Shown: positions 1 through 6,890, counted from the first letter of the stretch. The stretch: 9,878 nt of DNA from Deltaproteobacteria bacterium (GCA_004356685.1 SMWS01000109.1:1-9878), one strand, 5' to 3'. A program made the numbers and translations. The notes: generated by a model from the sequence alone, not told the origin.

Positions 1-66
1 AATATGGAATAATTAATCATCAATAAATAATTATTACAAAAGACATATTGCGATTTATTATGCTTT

Positions 67-75
67 TGTTTATAA
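67..75 (-). promoter_or_regulatory. DnaA box-like site upstream of dnaA
   Basis: The minus strand reads TTATAAACA, which differs from the DnaA box consensus TTATNCACA only at position 6. It lies about 30 bases upstream of the putative dnaA -35 element. This position would suit DnaA autoregulation or an outlying origin site. A single one-mismatch 9-mer in AT-rich DNA can arise by chance, so this is only a candidate. Confidence 0.3.
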
Positions 76-107
76 GTCATATTAAATACTCAGACTTGAA
101 AAGTTTC

Positions 108-137
108 TTGACAACACTTTTTCGAATCTGTTAGGAT
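108..137 (+). promoter_or_regulatory. Putative sigma70-type promoter of dnaA
   Basis: A perfect -35 hexamer TTGACA (108-113) is followed after 18 bases by TAGGAT (132-137), which matches TATAAT at four of six positions. Transcription would start near 144 and leave a leader of about 150 bases before the dnaA GTG. A TATAAT also occurs at 211-216 but has no -35 partner at the right distance. The 297 bases before dnaA hold no recognisable gene on either strand. In particular I see no divergent rpmH, which sits near dnaA in many bacteria. Confidence 0.5.
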
Positions 138-297
138 TTAATTCTATCTTGTTGCGGGGTGTAATAAATTTGAAAGTCTCTTTTGATAAGTATCCGATGC
201 AAATGGATATTATAATGTAAGTTAGAGCATGCGATTGTTTGGCGTTTTTATCATGTAGTTTTTATAATAAATCATTTTTATAATACAAGGAGGAGTA

Positions 298-1755
298 GTG
301 GAAAAGAAGTTTCAGGCTGAGTTTGGTTCGAATTTTGAAACAAAATCGTATTCCGATACTACAAATAATATACGTAGGGCTTCTGACATACCCGGCAACA
401 TAGACTGGGAAGAAGTATTAGACCGGATCAAAAAGAAATCCAATCCTCAGGTATATTTTTGGTTTTCACCACTTAAAGTCGTTTCTCAAAATTCTGGGGA
501 AATAGTTTTAAAAGCTAATAGCAGCTTCGATAGGGACTGGATAAACAACCATTATGTAGATTTTATAGTTGAAAGCGTAAGAGAAATCTACTCTAAAAAT
601 ATAGTGGTAAAGATAATATGTGAATCTGAGCAGACAGAAAACAAGAAATTTGCAAAGACAAACGAAGCTCTCAGTGTTTCTCGTCCCGTAAAAAACACGA
701 GTTCACTTACTTTTTTTTCAGGATTTCTAAATCCAAATAACACATTTGAGAATTTTATTGTAGGACCCAGCAACCAGTTTGCCCACGCAGCATCTTTAGC
801 TGTATCGCGCAAGCCTGGGGAATCATACAATCCGCTTTTTATTTATGGAGGTGTTGGCCTTGGAAAAACCCATCTTCTTAATGCCGTAGGAAATCATATC
901 TCTAAAGCCACATCTAACCTATCAAGAGTATGCATCATATCTGCAGAACATTTTACAAATGAGGTCATAAACAGCATTAAATCAAACAAGATGCAGGATT
1001 TTAGAAATAAATATAGATTGGGCTGTGACGTTCTCCTTATAGATGACATACAGTTTATAGCTGGCAAGGAAAGTACTCAGGAAGAGTTTTTCCACACATT
1101 TAATGCGCTTTATGAATCGAAAAAACAGATAATTCTTACAAGCGATAAAACTCCAAGGGATATGTCTTATCTCGAAGAGAGATTGCGCTCTAGATTTCAG
1201 TGGGGTCTTATAACCGATATACAGCCACCGGAGATTGAAACCAGAATTGCAATTTTAAAGAAAATGGCAGAGTCAGAAAACATTATAATCCCCGACGAGG
1301 TATCTAATTTTCTAGCCCAAAATATTATATCCAACGTAAGGGAACTAGAAGGCACATTAATAAACATAATTGGATATGCAAAACTACTCAACTCTGAAAT
1401 TACTATAGACCTTGCAAAACAAGTGTTAAAAAATATCCTTAAAAATGATGATAGAAAAGTCCTGAGTATAGAAACTATTCAAAAAGAGGTATCAAACTAC
1501 TTCGGTATAAAGATTTATGATATAAAATCTAGCAAAAAACAAAAGAATATCGCTTTTCCACGGCAAATATCTATGTATCTGGTAAGACGGTACACCGGGG
1601 CTTCATATCCAGAGATCGGTGAAAAGTTTGGTGGAAAAGATCATTCAACAGTCATTCACGCTGTAAAGAAGATAGAAAACCTCATAAAAGATGATCTATC
1701 TATAAAAAATACGATCAACTCCCTGTCAAGAACCTTAGAGTCTCTAAGGGGTTGA
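298..1755 (+). CDS. dnaA: Chromosomal replication initiator protein DnaA
   Basis: DnaA is the AAA+ ATPase that binds oriC boxes, melts the origin and loads the replicative helicase. The 485 residues show all four domains: domain I from about W37, a variable linker near 110-140, the AAA+ core from about 146, and the DNA-binding domain from about 383. Visible motifs are Walker A GGVGLGKTH (184-192), Walker B LLIDDIQF (246-253), the RLRSRF arginine-finger region (295-300), the sensor II region NVRELEGTL (346-354) and the DnaA signature GGKDHSTVIHA (445-455). The GTG start is supported by AAGGAGG at 287-293, four bases upstream; no ATG, GTG or TTG follows in frame before the domain I tryptophan. 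Two features are unusual: about 36 residues precede that tryptophan, where many DnaA proteins have only a few, and the signature has Lys where E. coli has Arg399. The identification is certain. Confidence 0.98.
   Translation: MEKKFQAEFGSNFETKSYSDTTNNIRRASDIPGNIDWEEVLDRIKKKSNPQVYFWFSPLKVVSQNSGEIVLKANSSFDRDWINNHYVDFIVESVREIYSKNIVVKIICESEQTENKKFAKTNEALSVSRPVKNTSSLTFFSGFLNPNNTFENFIVGPSNQFAHAASLAVSRKPGESYNPLFIYGGVGLGKTHLLNAVGNHISKATSNLSRVCIISAEHFTNEVINSIKSNKMQDFRNKYRLGCDVLLIDDIQFIAGKESTQEEFFHTFNALYESKKQIILTSDKTPRDMSYLEERLRSRFQWGLITDIQPPEIETRIAILKKMAESENIIIPDEVSNFLAQNIISNVRELEGTLINIIGYAKLLNSEITIDLAKQVLKNILKNDDRKVLSIETIQKEVSNYFGIKIYDIKSSKKQKNIAFPRQISMYLVRRYTGASYPEIGEKFGGKDHSTVIHAVKKIENLIKDDLSIKNTINSLSRTLESLRG
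1733..1749. repeat. Perfect 7-bp inverted repeat at the end of dnaA
   Basis: CCTTAGA (1733-1739) and TCTAAGG (1743-1749) are exact reverse complements around a 3-base loop and cover the last codons of dnaA. No T run follows, so it does not qualify as an intrinsic terminator. It could form a 3'-end hairpin or be incidental. Confidence 0.35.
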
Positions 1756-1760
1756 TATTA

Positions 1761-1780
1761 TGTGTATAAAATGTTAATAA
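1761..1780 (-). promoter_or_regulatory. Tandem DnaA boxes
   Basis: The minus strand reads TTATACACA (1761-1769), an exact match to TTATNCACA, and TTATTAACA (1772-1780), which differs only at position 6. Both have the same orientation and are offset by 11 bases, about one helical turn, as expected for cooperative DnaA binding on one face of the DNA. They start six bases after the dnaA stop codon. Confidence 0.6.
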
Positions 1781-1901
1781 AAACCTATATGTAATTTTTT
1801 TAAAAACACTTGTATATGGATGTTTACAATGTTTAATATCTATCAACAGTTTAGTAACACTAAAACATGTGTGATCTTAAATAGTTATACTACTAATTAA
1901 C

Positions 1902-1953
1902 AATTTCACAGGGCCTGTTACTACTACTTCTATATATTACTATATATTTATTT
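1902..1953 (+). promoter_or_regulatory. Candidate basal unwinding element: weak DnaA box, GC step, DnaA-trios, AT-rich DUE
   Basis: A degenerate box ending in TTTCACA (1904-1910) runs into the GC-rich GGGCC (1911-1915). Five consecutive triplets follow, TTA-CTA-CTA-CTT-CTA (1918-1932). Read 3'->5' on the complementary strand these are AAT-GAT-GAT-GAA-GAT, all fitting the DnaA-trio consensus 3'-[G/A]A[T/A]-5'. The following DNA to 1953 is almost entirely A and T and would be the first to melt. The order and polarity match the B. subtilis origin, where trios let DnaA load on single-stranded DNA. The adjacent box is weak, which lowers confidence. Confidence 0.6.
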
Positions 1954-1966
1954 AGGAGTGTGAAAT

Positions 1967-3073
1967 ATGAAGTTTGTTTGTGATGCCACTAAGTTGTCAG
2001 AGACGCTTTCAATTGTACAGGGAATTTCAGAAAGAAGAATTACTATGCCAATTCTTTCTCATTTGCTTATATCTGCAAATGACAACCTGATTACAGTTAC
2101 TGCCACTGACTTAGAAAACACTCTTGAAACTAAGTGCGATGCCTTAGTGCATAGTGGGGGAAAGATTGCGCTTCCCTCAAAAAAGCTGTTTGAAATTATA
2201 AGAGAAATACATGGTGGTGAAATAGAGATTGAAGAGCTGGAAAACAGCTGGGTGCAAATATTAAGTGGAGGTGTGAGCTTTAAACTTGCGGGTTTGCCCG
2301 CAAGAGATTTCCCGTCCTTACCAACGCAGGATTTACAGCAGCAAGTACGCGTGCAGGCATCTTCTTTGGATGACATGATAGCTAAAACATTTTTTGCGGT
2401 TTCAACCGATGACTTAAGACGCAATTTAGCAGGCCTGTACTTTGAACCCCACGGAGATGGTCTTCTTAGGGTAATAGGTACCGACGGACACAGACTGTCT
2501 TTTGTAGAAAAGAAATTTGAAAATGGTTTGGGATTTAACGAGGGAATTATACTACCTAGAAAAGGCGTGGTTGAGCTAAGAAAATTACTAAAAAGTAGCG
2601 GGAACGGAGATATTAAAATATCGGTTTCGAACAATTTTTTTATTGCGGAGTCCGGTAATATTAAACTATTTTCAAGGCTTATAGAACTCGAATATCCAGA
2701 TTATAAACAGGTAATTCCCGAGCAGTCTAAATTTTCGTTTACTGTAAATAGGGAAGTTTTAAATGGTGCAGTAAGAAGGGTTTCTGTGCTTTCTTCAGAA
2801 AAAACAAAGAGTATCAAAATGAATTTAAGTAGCTCCAAGATACAGCTTGTTTCGGTAACACCAGAGCTTGGTGAGGCAAAAGAAGAGATTGATGTAGAAT
2901 ATACCGATGATCCCGTTGAACTCGGGTTTAACTCTGTTTATTTGATGGATGTGCTGGAGGCAATAGACACCGAGCAAGTAGTTATAGAAATAACAGATGA
3001 ACTAAGCCCGGCACTGATTAAGCCCATGGGTGAGCAAGAGTATATTTCTGTAATAATGCCGATGAGGGTTTAA
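1967..3073 (+). CDS. dnaN: DNA polymerase III beta subunit (sliding clamp)
   Basis: DnaN is the ring-shaped dimeric clamp that tethers DNA polymerase III and other repair and replication proteins to DNA. The 368 residues match the usual length and three-domain layout (about 1-120, 128-250 and 252-368). Conserved signatures are FKLAGLPARDFP near 105-116, GTDGHRLS (171-178), LEYPDY (241-246) in the interdomain linker region and the C-terminal VIMPMRV (362-368), which forms part of the partner-binding pocket. The ATG has AGGAG (1954-1958) eight bases upstream. It follows the putative oriC directly and is the expected neighbour of dnaA. No clear strong promoter is visible in the spacer, so it may be co-transcribed with dnaA or use a weak promoter inside the origin. 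Confidence 0.98.
   Translation: MKFVCDATKLSETLSIVQGISERRITMPILSHLLISANDNLITVTATDLENTLETKCDALVHSGGKIALPSKKLFEIIREIHGGEIEIEELENSWVQILSGGVSFKLAGLPARDFPSLPTQDLQQQVRVQASSLDDMIAKTFFAVSTDDLRRNLAGLYFEPHGDGLLRVIGTDGHRLSFVEKKFENGLGFNEGIILPRKGVVELRKLLKSSGNGDIKISVSNNFFIAESGNIKLFSRLIELEYPDYKQVIPEQSKFSFTVNREVLNGAVRRVSVLSSEKTKSIKMNLSSSKIQLVSVTPELGEAKEEIDVEYTDDPVELGFNSVYLMDVLEAIDTEQVVIEITDELSPALIKPMGEQEYISVIMPMRV
2285..2304. repeat. Perfect 8-bp GC-rich hairpin inside dnaN
   Basis: CTTGCGGG (2285-2292) and CCCGCAAG (2297-2304) are exact reverse complements around the loop TTTG. The hairpin lies over the conserved KLAGLPAR codons. It is unusually GC-rich for this window. There is no T run after it, so it is not a terminator, and the conserved protein motif may explain part of the sequence. 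Confidence 0.4.
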
Positions 3074-3079
3074 CCTCAT
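3062..3079. repeat. 6-bp inverted repeat spanning the dnaN stop codon
   Basis: ATGAGG (3062-3067) and CCTCAT (3074-3079) are exact reverse complements around GTTTAA, and the TAA stop (3071-3073) lies in the loop. No T run follows, so efficient intrinsic termination is unlikely. It may modestly separate dnaN from comF expression or protect the mRNA end. Confidence 0.3.
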
Positions 3080-3098
3080 TACTTAATGTCAAGATTTT

Positions 3099-3794
3099 AT
3101 GATTGACATCTTATTTCCCAAAATCTGTTTATTATGTGATAATAGCTTAGAGAAAACCATCATATGCAGGAGTTGTTCTGAGGCTTTTAGTTTTATAGAT
3201 AACGCTAGGGTGTGTGATGTTTGTGGGGTTCCATATTCTAGTTTAAGTGAGCAAAAATTACATTTATGCGGCAATTGTATAAGTAATACAGAGAGTTTAT
3301 TAAAAGTAAGATCAGTACTGTTATATAAAGACAAACTAAGGGACTTATTACACTACTTTAAATATAGTTCCAAAATGTATATAGCAGATTTTTTATCAGA
3401 TTTAGTAATAGATAGATTTCCTTCTGATCTGAGTGGGTTTGATATCATAGTGCCAGTGCCTTTACATATCAGGAGGTTACAAGAGAGGGGTTATAATCAA
3501 ACAGTGCTTATAGGTAAGGTTTTGGCAGGGAATTTAGGTGTGCGTCTTGACTTGTTTTCTCTAAAAAAAGTTAAGTATACAAAGCCGCAAGTAGATATGA
3601 GTAATTTTGTTGCCAGGGCTAAAAATGTAAAAAATTCATTCCATGTTTCTAATAAAAAAATGTTTTCAGGAAAAACGGTTTTACTGCTTGATGATGTTTA
3701 TACAAGCGGCTCAACTATAAGAGAATGTTCAAAGCAGCTTATAGAGGCGGGCGCTAAATATGTTTTTGCATTAACTATTGCAAGGGCGGTTTAG
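3099..3794 (+). CDS. comF: ComF-family amidophosphoribosyltransferase-like protein
   Basis: This 231-residue protein has the layout of the ComF/GntX family. An N-terminal zinc-binding region carries four CxxC pairs (C10/C13, C23/C26, C39/C42, C57/C60), and a type I phosphoribosyltransferase fold follows. PRTase features are IIVPVPLH (116-123), ERGYNQ (129-134) and the PRPP-binding loop LLLDDVYTSGSTI (195-207). ComF proteins are linked to inward DNA transport in natural competence, but homologues are widespread in bacteria not known to be competent, so the cellular role here is uncertain. The ATG was chosen because the only nearby upstream ATG (3086) meets a stop after six codons. There is no clear ribosome site, and the gene begins 25 bases after dnaN, probably in the same transcript. 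It occupies the position often held by recF. Confidence 0.9.
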   Translation: MIDILFPKICLLCDNSLEKTIICRSCSEAFSFIDNARVCDVCGVPYSSLSEQKLHLCGNCISNTESLLKVRSVLLYKDKLRDLLHYFKYSSKMYIADFLSDLVIDRFPSDLSGFDIIVPVPLHIRRLQERGYNQTVLIGKVLAGNLGVRLDLFSLKKVKYTKPQVDMSNFVARAKNVKNSFHVSNKKMFSGKTVLLLDDVYTSGSTIRECSKQLIEAGAKYVFALTIARAV

Positions 3795-3806
3795 AATAAA
3801 TAGATG

Positions 3807-3835
3807 TTGACTTTGAATGATCATTACATTATTTT
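3807..3835 (+). promoter_or_regulatory. Putative promoter of the gspLMN module
   Basis: TTGACT (3807-3812) and TATTTT (3830-3835) are spaced by 17 bases in the 70-base gap between comF and gspL. They match the -35 and -10 consensus at five and four of six positions. AAGGAA (3847-3852) follows, 12 bases before the gspL ATG, a slightly long Shine-Dalgarno spacing. Confidence 0.45.
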
Positions 3836-3864
3836 ATCTTGTTTTTAAGGAAACTACTTAAAAA

Positions 3865-5358
3865 ATGATAGGAAAGTTTATAGGCGTAGACCTTGATGGC
3901 TCAAAAATAAGGCTTTGTGTTATTAAGCGTGGTTTTAGAAAAACTGAATTAATTCGGTTTATAGATATTGATATACCAGATGATGGACAGTCTATAACAA
4001 ACCTGCTCTCTTATCATCTGAAAAAAGAGTCTATAAAAACAGACATAGCGGTGTCCATTCCGAGTAGCCCTGTTTCTATGAGGATTCTAAGCTTTCCTTT
4101 CAGCGAGGCAAAGAAAATTGACCAGGTTTATAATTTTGAGCTCGAAAATGCTTCAACACTGCAAACAGAAGATAAGATAAATTCTTATCACTTAGTGGGC
4201 AGTAAAGATGGCGGGGCAGATGCGCTTGTCTGCATGTTCAAAAAAGAGGAGGTGGCTGATACGCTTGCCATTTTTGAAGAGGGTGGAATAAGCCCAAGGG
4301 TAATAACATATTCGCCATTTGCGCTCCATGCTTTATCAGACCATTTTCAAACTGAGAGGCCCTTTGTATTATTATCAATTGGGCAGGTTGCAACAAATTT
4401 TACTCTTTTTAATGAAAATGGTATTACAAGAGTAAGGTCGTCCTCTGCTGGGCTTGAATCCATAATAAACAAGTATTCAGAGCTTTCCGGCCTGGACCCT
4501 AAGACTTCAAAAGAAAAGGTTTTACAGGGATTTACAGACACAGACGATAAAGTTTTGAGACAAGCCTTCACTTTTCTTTTTAGTGAAATAAAAAAGACTT
4601 TGAAGTTTTTTGAATTCGATTCTAAAAAGGGTATTGAAAATGTGATACTTGCAGGAGACGCAGCAACCTTTCCTGGATTAGTGGATCAAATTAACAACGA
4701 TATTAACAAAGATGTGAGCATTGTATATATTCCAGATTTGGGCGAGCAAAAATCTGCTGTTTATTTAAACAGTTATGCACTTGCCTTATATGGAAGCGAC
4801 AGTGGCAGCGGAAAACTGAATTTTAGAAAAGACGAATATCAATTTACATCGAAGGACGAAGAGATTAGAAAAGCACTTTTAGTGCCAGCTATGCTTCTTT
4901 GTGCACTTTTTTTATTAATACTTATTAGAAACGGTATTAATTACATAAGGGTTAATAGTGAAATAAAAAGACTTAATGCGCAGATTGAGAGGAGTGTTAA
5001 AGAAGTATTTCCCGAGGTTAAAGTTCTTGTCCGGCCTGTTGACTACATGGAAAATCAGGTAAAAAAAGTAAGTGGTGAACTTGATCTTATAGTTGGTATA
5101 AAATCTGGTAAAACACCTTTGGACATTATGAGAAATTTATCTACGATAGTTCCTGCTAACAGCTCTGTTACATTTGATGAGCTTAAATTTACCGGCGATT
5201 TGTCTCTTAGACTCAAAGGAAGAAGTAAATCCTATGATGATATAGCCAAGGTGGAAAAAGCTCTGAACGACTCTGGGTTTTTTGAAAAAGTGGTCAGGAG
5301 CTCAGCCGGCTCTGCGCTTGATAAAATCAAATTTGAGATATCACTTGTAATAAAATAA
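3865..5358 (+). CDS. gspL: Type II secretion GspL-like protein (PilM-like domain fused to PilN-like domain)
   Basis: GspL is the inner-membrane platform protein that couples the cytoplasmic secretion ATPase GspE to the periplasmic parts of a type II secretion system. Residues 1-310 look like the actin-like PilM/GspL fold, with GVDLDGSKIRL (7-17), LSIGQVATNFTLFN (170-183) and ILAGDAATFPGL (261-272) at the nucleotide-fold motif positions. A hydrophobic span at about 337-355 is the single membrane segment. After it come a short helical stretch (about 360-380) and a periplasmic ferredoxin-like region with TPLDIMRNLSTIVP (417-430), typical of GspL/PilN. The 497-residue length fits such a fusion. 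The gene is first in a tight gspL-gspM-gspN set. It could instead belong to a type IV pilus-like machine as a PilM-PilN fusion; the GspN downstream favours type II secretion. Confidence 0.8.
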   Translation: MIGKFIGVDLDGSKIRLCVIKRGFRKTELIRFIDIDIPDDGQSITNLLSYHLKKESIKTDIAVSIPSSPVSMRILSFPFSEAKKIDQVYNFELENASTLQTEDKINSYHLVGSKDGGADALVCMFKKEEVADTLAIFEEGGISPRVITYSPFALHALSDHFQTERPFVLLSIGQVATNFTLFNENGITRVRSSSAGLESIINKYSELSGLDPKTSKEKVLQGFTDTDDKVLRQAFTFLFSEIKKTLKFFEFDSKKGIENVILAGDAATFPGLVDQINNDINKDVSIVYIPDLGEQKSAVYLNSYALALYGSDSGSGKLNFRKDEYQFTSKDEEIRKALLVPAMLLCALFLLILIRNGINYIRVNSEIKRLNAQIERSVKEVFPEVKVLVRPVDYMENQVKKVSGELDLIVGIKSGKTPLDIMRNLSTIVPANSSVTFDELKFTGDLSLRLKGRSKSYDDIAKVEKALNDSGFFEKVVRSSAGSALDKIKFEISLVIK

Positions 5359-5960
5359 TGGACTTTTCAAATATTAAAGATTTTTTTGCAGATATAAAAA
5401 AAACATTACTAGGCAAGATCAATGTAAGTGAGATTACTGAAAGAGATAGGTATATACTTTTTGGGTGTTTGGGTATTTTTGCGGCAGTACTAATTTATTT
5501 AACCGTGTTTTCCTTTACCTCTGCAGTAAGCAGTTTAGAAAAAAAGGTTTTGGTATTAGAAAATGATTTGCAAAGGGTTTATGAACTGAAGACAGAGTAT
5601 GCTATATCCAGCAAGCAACTAAAAATGCTGATCAAAGAAAATCCCAAACAAGGGCCATTAATATCTACTATTGAAAAAATACTGCTTGAAGAAAATATAG
5701 ACAGGAAAAAATTTTCGATTAAAGATAAAAATAAGAGGAATAAAGATACAGAAGAGATTTATAATGAGAAAAGTGTGGACGTTACTATTAAGCAGATTCC
5801 ACTCGGCAAGATGATAGATGTTCTTTACGCGTTTCAGTCAAAGTCAAAAACTTCTTATCTAAAGGTAAAAGGACTGCGGGTGAGGACTCGCTTTGATAGC
5901 AGTGATTTGGTTGATTTATTCTTTATGGTGTCTACTTTTGAATTTAAGGATGTAGGTTAA
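5358..5960 (+). CDS. gspM: Type II secretion GspM/PilO-like inner-membrane protein
   Basis: This 200-residue protein has the GspM/PilO layout: a short cytoplasmic N-terminus (1-31), one membrane segment at about 32-54, a charged helical or coiled-coil stretch at about 55-92 and a small periplasmic alpha/beta domain at about 100-200. In known systems GspM pairs with GspL in the assembly platform. Primary sequence is poorly conserved in this family, so the call rests largely on topology and on position right after gspL. The ATG shares its A with the gspL TAA stop (TAATG), and no separate Shine-Dalgarno is evident. Translation is therefore probably coupled to gspL and the two proteins made in fixed ratio. 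Confidence 0.72.
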   Translation: MDFSNIKDFFADIKKTLLGKINVSEITERDRYILFGCLGIFAAVLIYLTVFSFTSAVSSLEKKVLVLENDLQRVYELKTEYAISSKQLKMLIKENPKQGPLISTIEKILLEENIDRKKFSIKDKNKRNKDTEEIYNEKSVDVTIKQIPLGKMIDVLYAFQSKSKTSYLKVKGLRVRTRFDSSDLVDLFFMVSTFEFKDVG

Positions 5961-5966
5961 TATTAA

Positions 5967-6890
5967 ATGTCTATTATTAAAAATAAAAAAATATTATTTG
6001 CAATTACATTTGTTTTTGTTTTCTTAAGTTTTTTCTACATAGAATTTCCAAATGAGAGTCTTAAGAGAAGGGTTATTTTTGAAATAGAAAAAAACACTGA
6101 TTTTGATGCCGAGATTGAAAAAATCAGTATTATGCCGCTACTTAAGATAGAGATCAGCGGCTTAAAACTTACTAAGAATGAAGACCAGCAAATTATTGTA
6201 TCTAAAGCCATACTAAAGCCCTCGATTCTGTCTCTTCTATCCGGTGATATTAACGTAGAGTATGATATAAAAGTTTTTAAAGGCAAAGCATTTGGTAATC
6301 TGGTTATTTTAAAAGACACAAATAATCTAAAATCTATTTCGCTTAATATCGAAAAAATTGATATAGATGAAATAAGGAGGGTATATTCAAAGAGTTTGAA
6401 AGAAAGTGTTGAGTTAGCGGGACTGCTGAGCGGCAACATAACACTTGGTGAGAACAATAGCGGTGATTTTAATTTTAATATTGATGATTTAGATATAATT
6501 AAAATTGATATAAACAACTTTAAATTTCAGCTAATGGATCTAAAGTCGAATTTAAAGGGACAGATTTACAAGGACAAAACCCTTATTAATGAACTGATGT
6601 TTGATAATGAAGATATAAGGGTAAAGATTAAGGGTTCTACTCCTCCTCTGTGGAGACTATCCAAAGGAAGCATAGACCTGTTTTACAGGCTGGAAGTAAA
6701 AGGGAAAAAATACGCTTACCTAAAAAGTTTTCTAAGTAAAGATCCCAGAGGTAATGTTGCCGGAAAAATTGTCGGAAGCCTTGCAAAACCAGAGCTGCTA
6801 AAAAATGTTAATGATCGTGATGTAAAACAAAGAAGGAATAAAACCCGCAGGTACAGAAAAACTTTTAGTTCCAAACAGCAAGCAATATAA
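5967..6890 (+). CDS. gspN: Type II secretion GspN-like protein, membrane-anchored
   Basis: The 307 residues begin with a basic N-terminus and one hydrophobic anchor (about 9-25, uncleaved or signal-like). A long beta-rich region follows with AsmA-like features. These include FEIEKNTDFDAEIEKISI near 38-55, ISGLKLTK (63-70), LAGLLSGNITLG (150-161) and, near the end, GNVAGKIVGSLAKPEL (262-277). This pattern fits the GspN family found at the end of the GspL-M-N set in Desulfobacterota. The precise role of GspN is not well established, but these proteins sit in the inner membrane with a periplasmic domain. The last about 20 residues (286-305) are strongly basic, with several Arg/Lys clusters. The gene starts six bases after gspM and has no strong ribosome site. 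The alternative is a generic AsmA-like protein. Confidence 0.68.
   Translation: MSIIKNKKILFAITFVFVFLSFFYIEFPNESLKRRVIFEIEKNTDFDAEIEKISIMPLLKIEISGLKLTKNEDQQIIVSKAILKPSILSLLSGDINVEYDIKVFKGKAFGNLVILKDTNNLKSISLNIEKIDIDEIRRVYSKSLKESVELAGLLSGNITLGENNSGDFNFNIDDLDIIKIDINNFKFQLMDLKSNLKGQIYKDKTLINELMFDNEDIRVKIKGSTPPLWRLSKGSIDLFYRLEVKGKKYAYLKSFLSKDPRGNVAGKIVGSLAKPELLKNVNDRDVKQRRNKTRRYRKTFSSKQQAI

Larger units (their letters stand above)
1756..1966. other. oriC: Putative chromosomal replication origin (oriC) in the dnaA-dnaN spacer
   Basis: This 211-base non-coding spacer lies between dnaA and dnaN, a frequent oriC location. It has an exact TTATNCACA box on the minus strand (1761-1769) and a one-mismatch box (1772-1780). 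Weaker two-mismatch 9-mers are TGTTTACAA (1821-1829), CTATCAACA (1840-1848) and TTAGTAACA (1851-1859). On the dnaN side come TTTCACA, a GC-rich step, a DnaA-trio tract and an AT-only stretch running to about 1953. This is the order described for the Bacillus subtilis basal unwinding system. The upstream 1-297 region could supply a second part of the origin. GC skew and replication data are not available here, so the call rests on position and motifs. Confidence 0.72.

Noticed and set aside
8..35. 8-bp inverted repeat AATAATTA / TAATTATT near the window start
   Set aside because: It is composed only of A and T in AT-rich non-coding DNA, so a chance match is likely, and no associated motif was seen.
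1806..1837. Promoter for dnaN within the origin (TTGTAT with TTTAAT)
   Set aside because: The -35 element matches poorly, and A/T-rich hexamers are frequent by chance in this spacer.
2059..2634. 191-codon reverse-strand reading frame
   Set aside because: It lies wholly inside dnaN, whose product has full-length conserved motifs. The reverse translation is Ser/Pro/Leu-rich with no recognisable domain, as expected of an antisense shadow.
6035..6517. 160-codon reverse-strand reading frame
   Set aside because: It is antisense to gspN. The Ser/Ile/Leu-rich product mirrors the Asp/Lys/Asn-rich sense protein and shows no motif.
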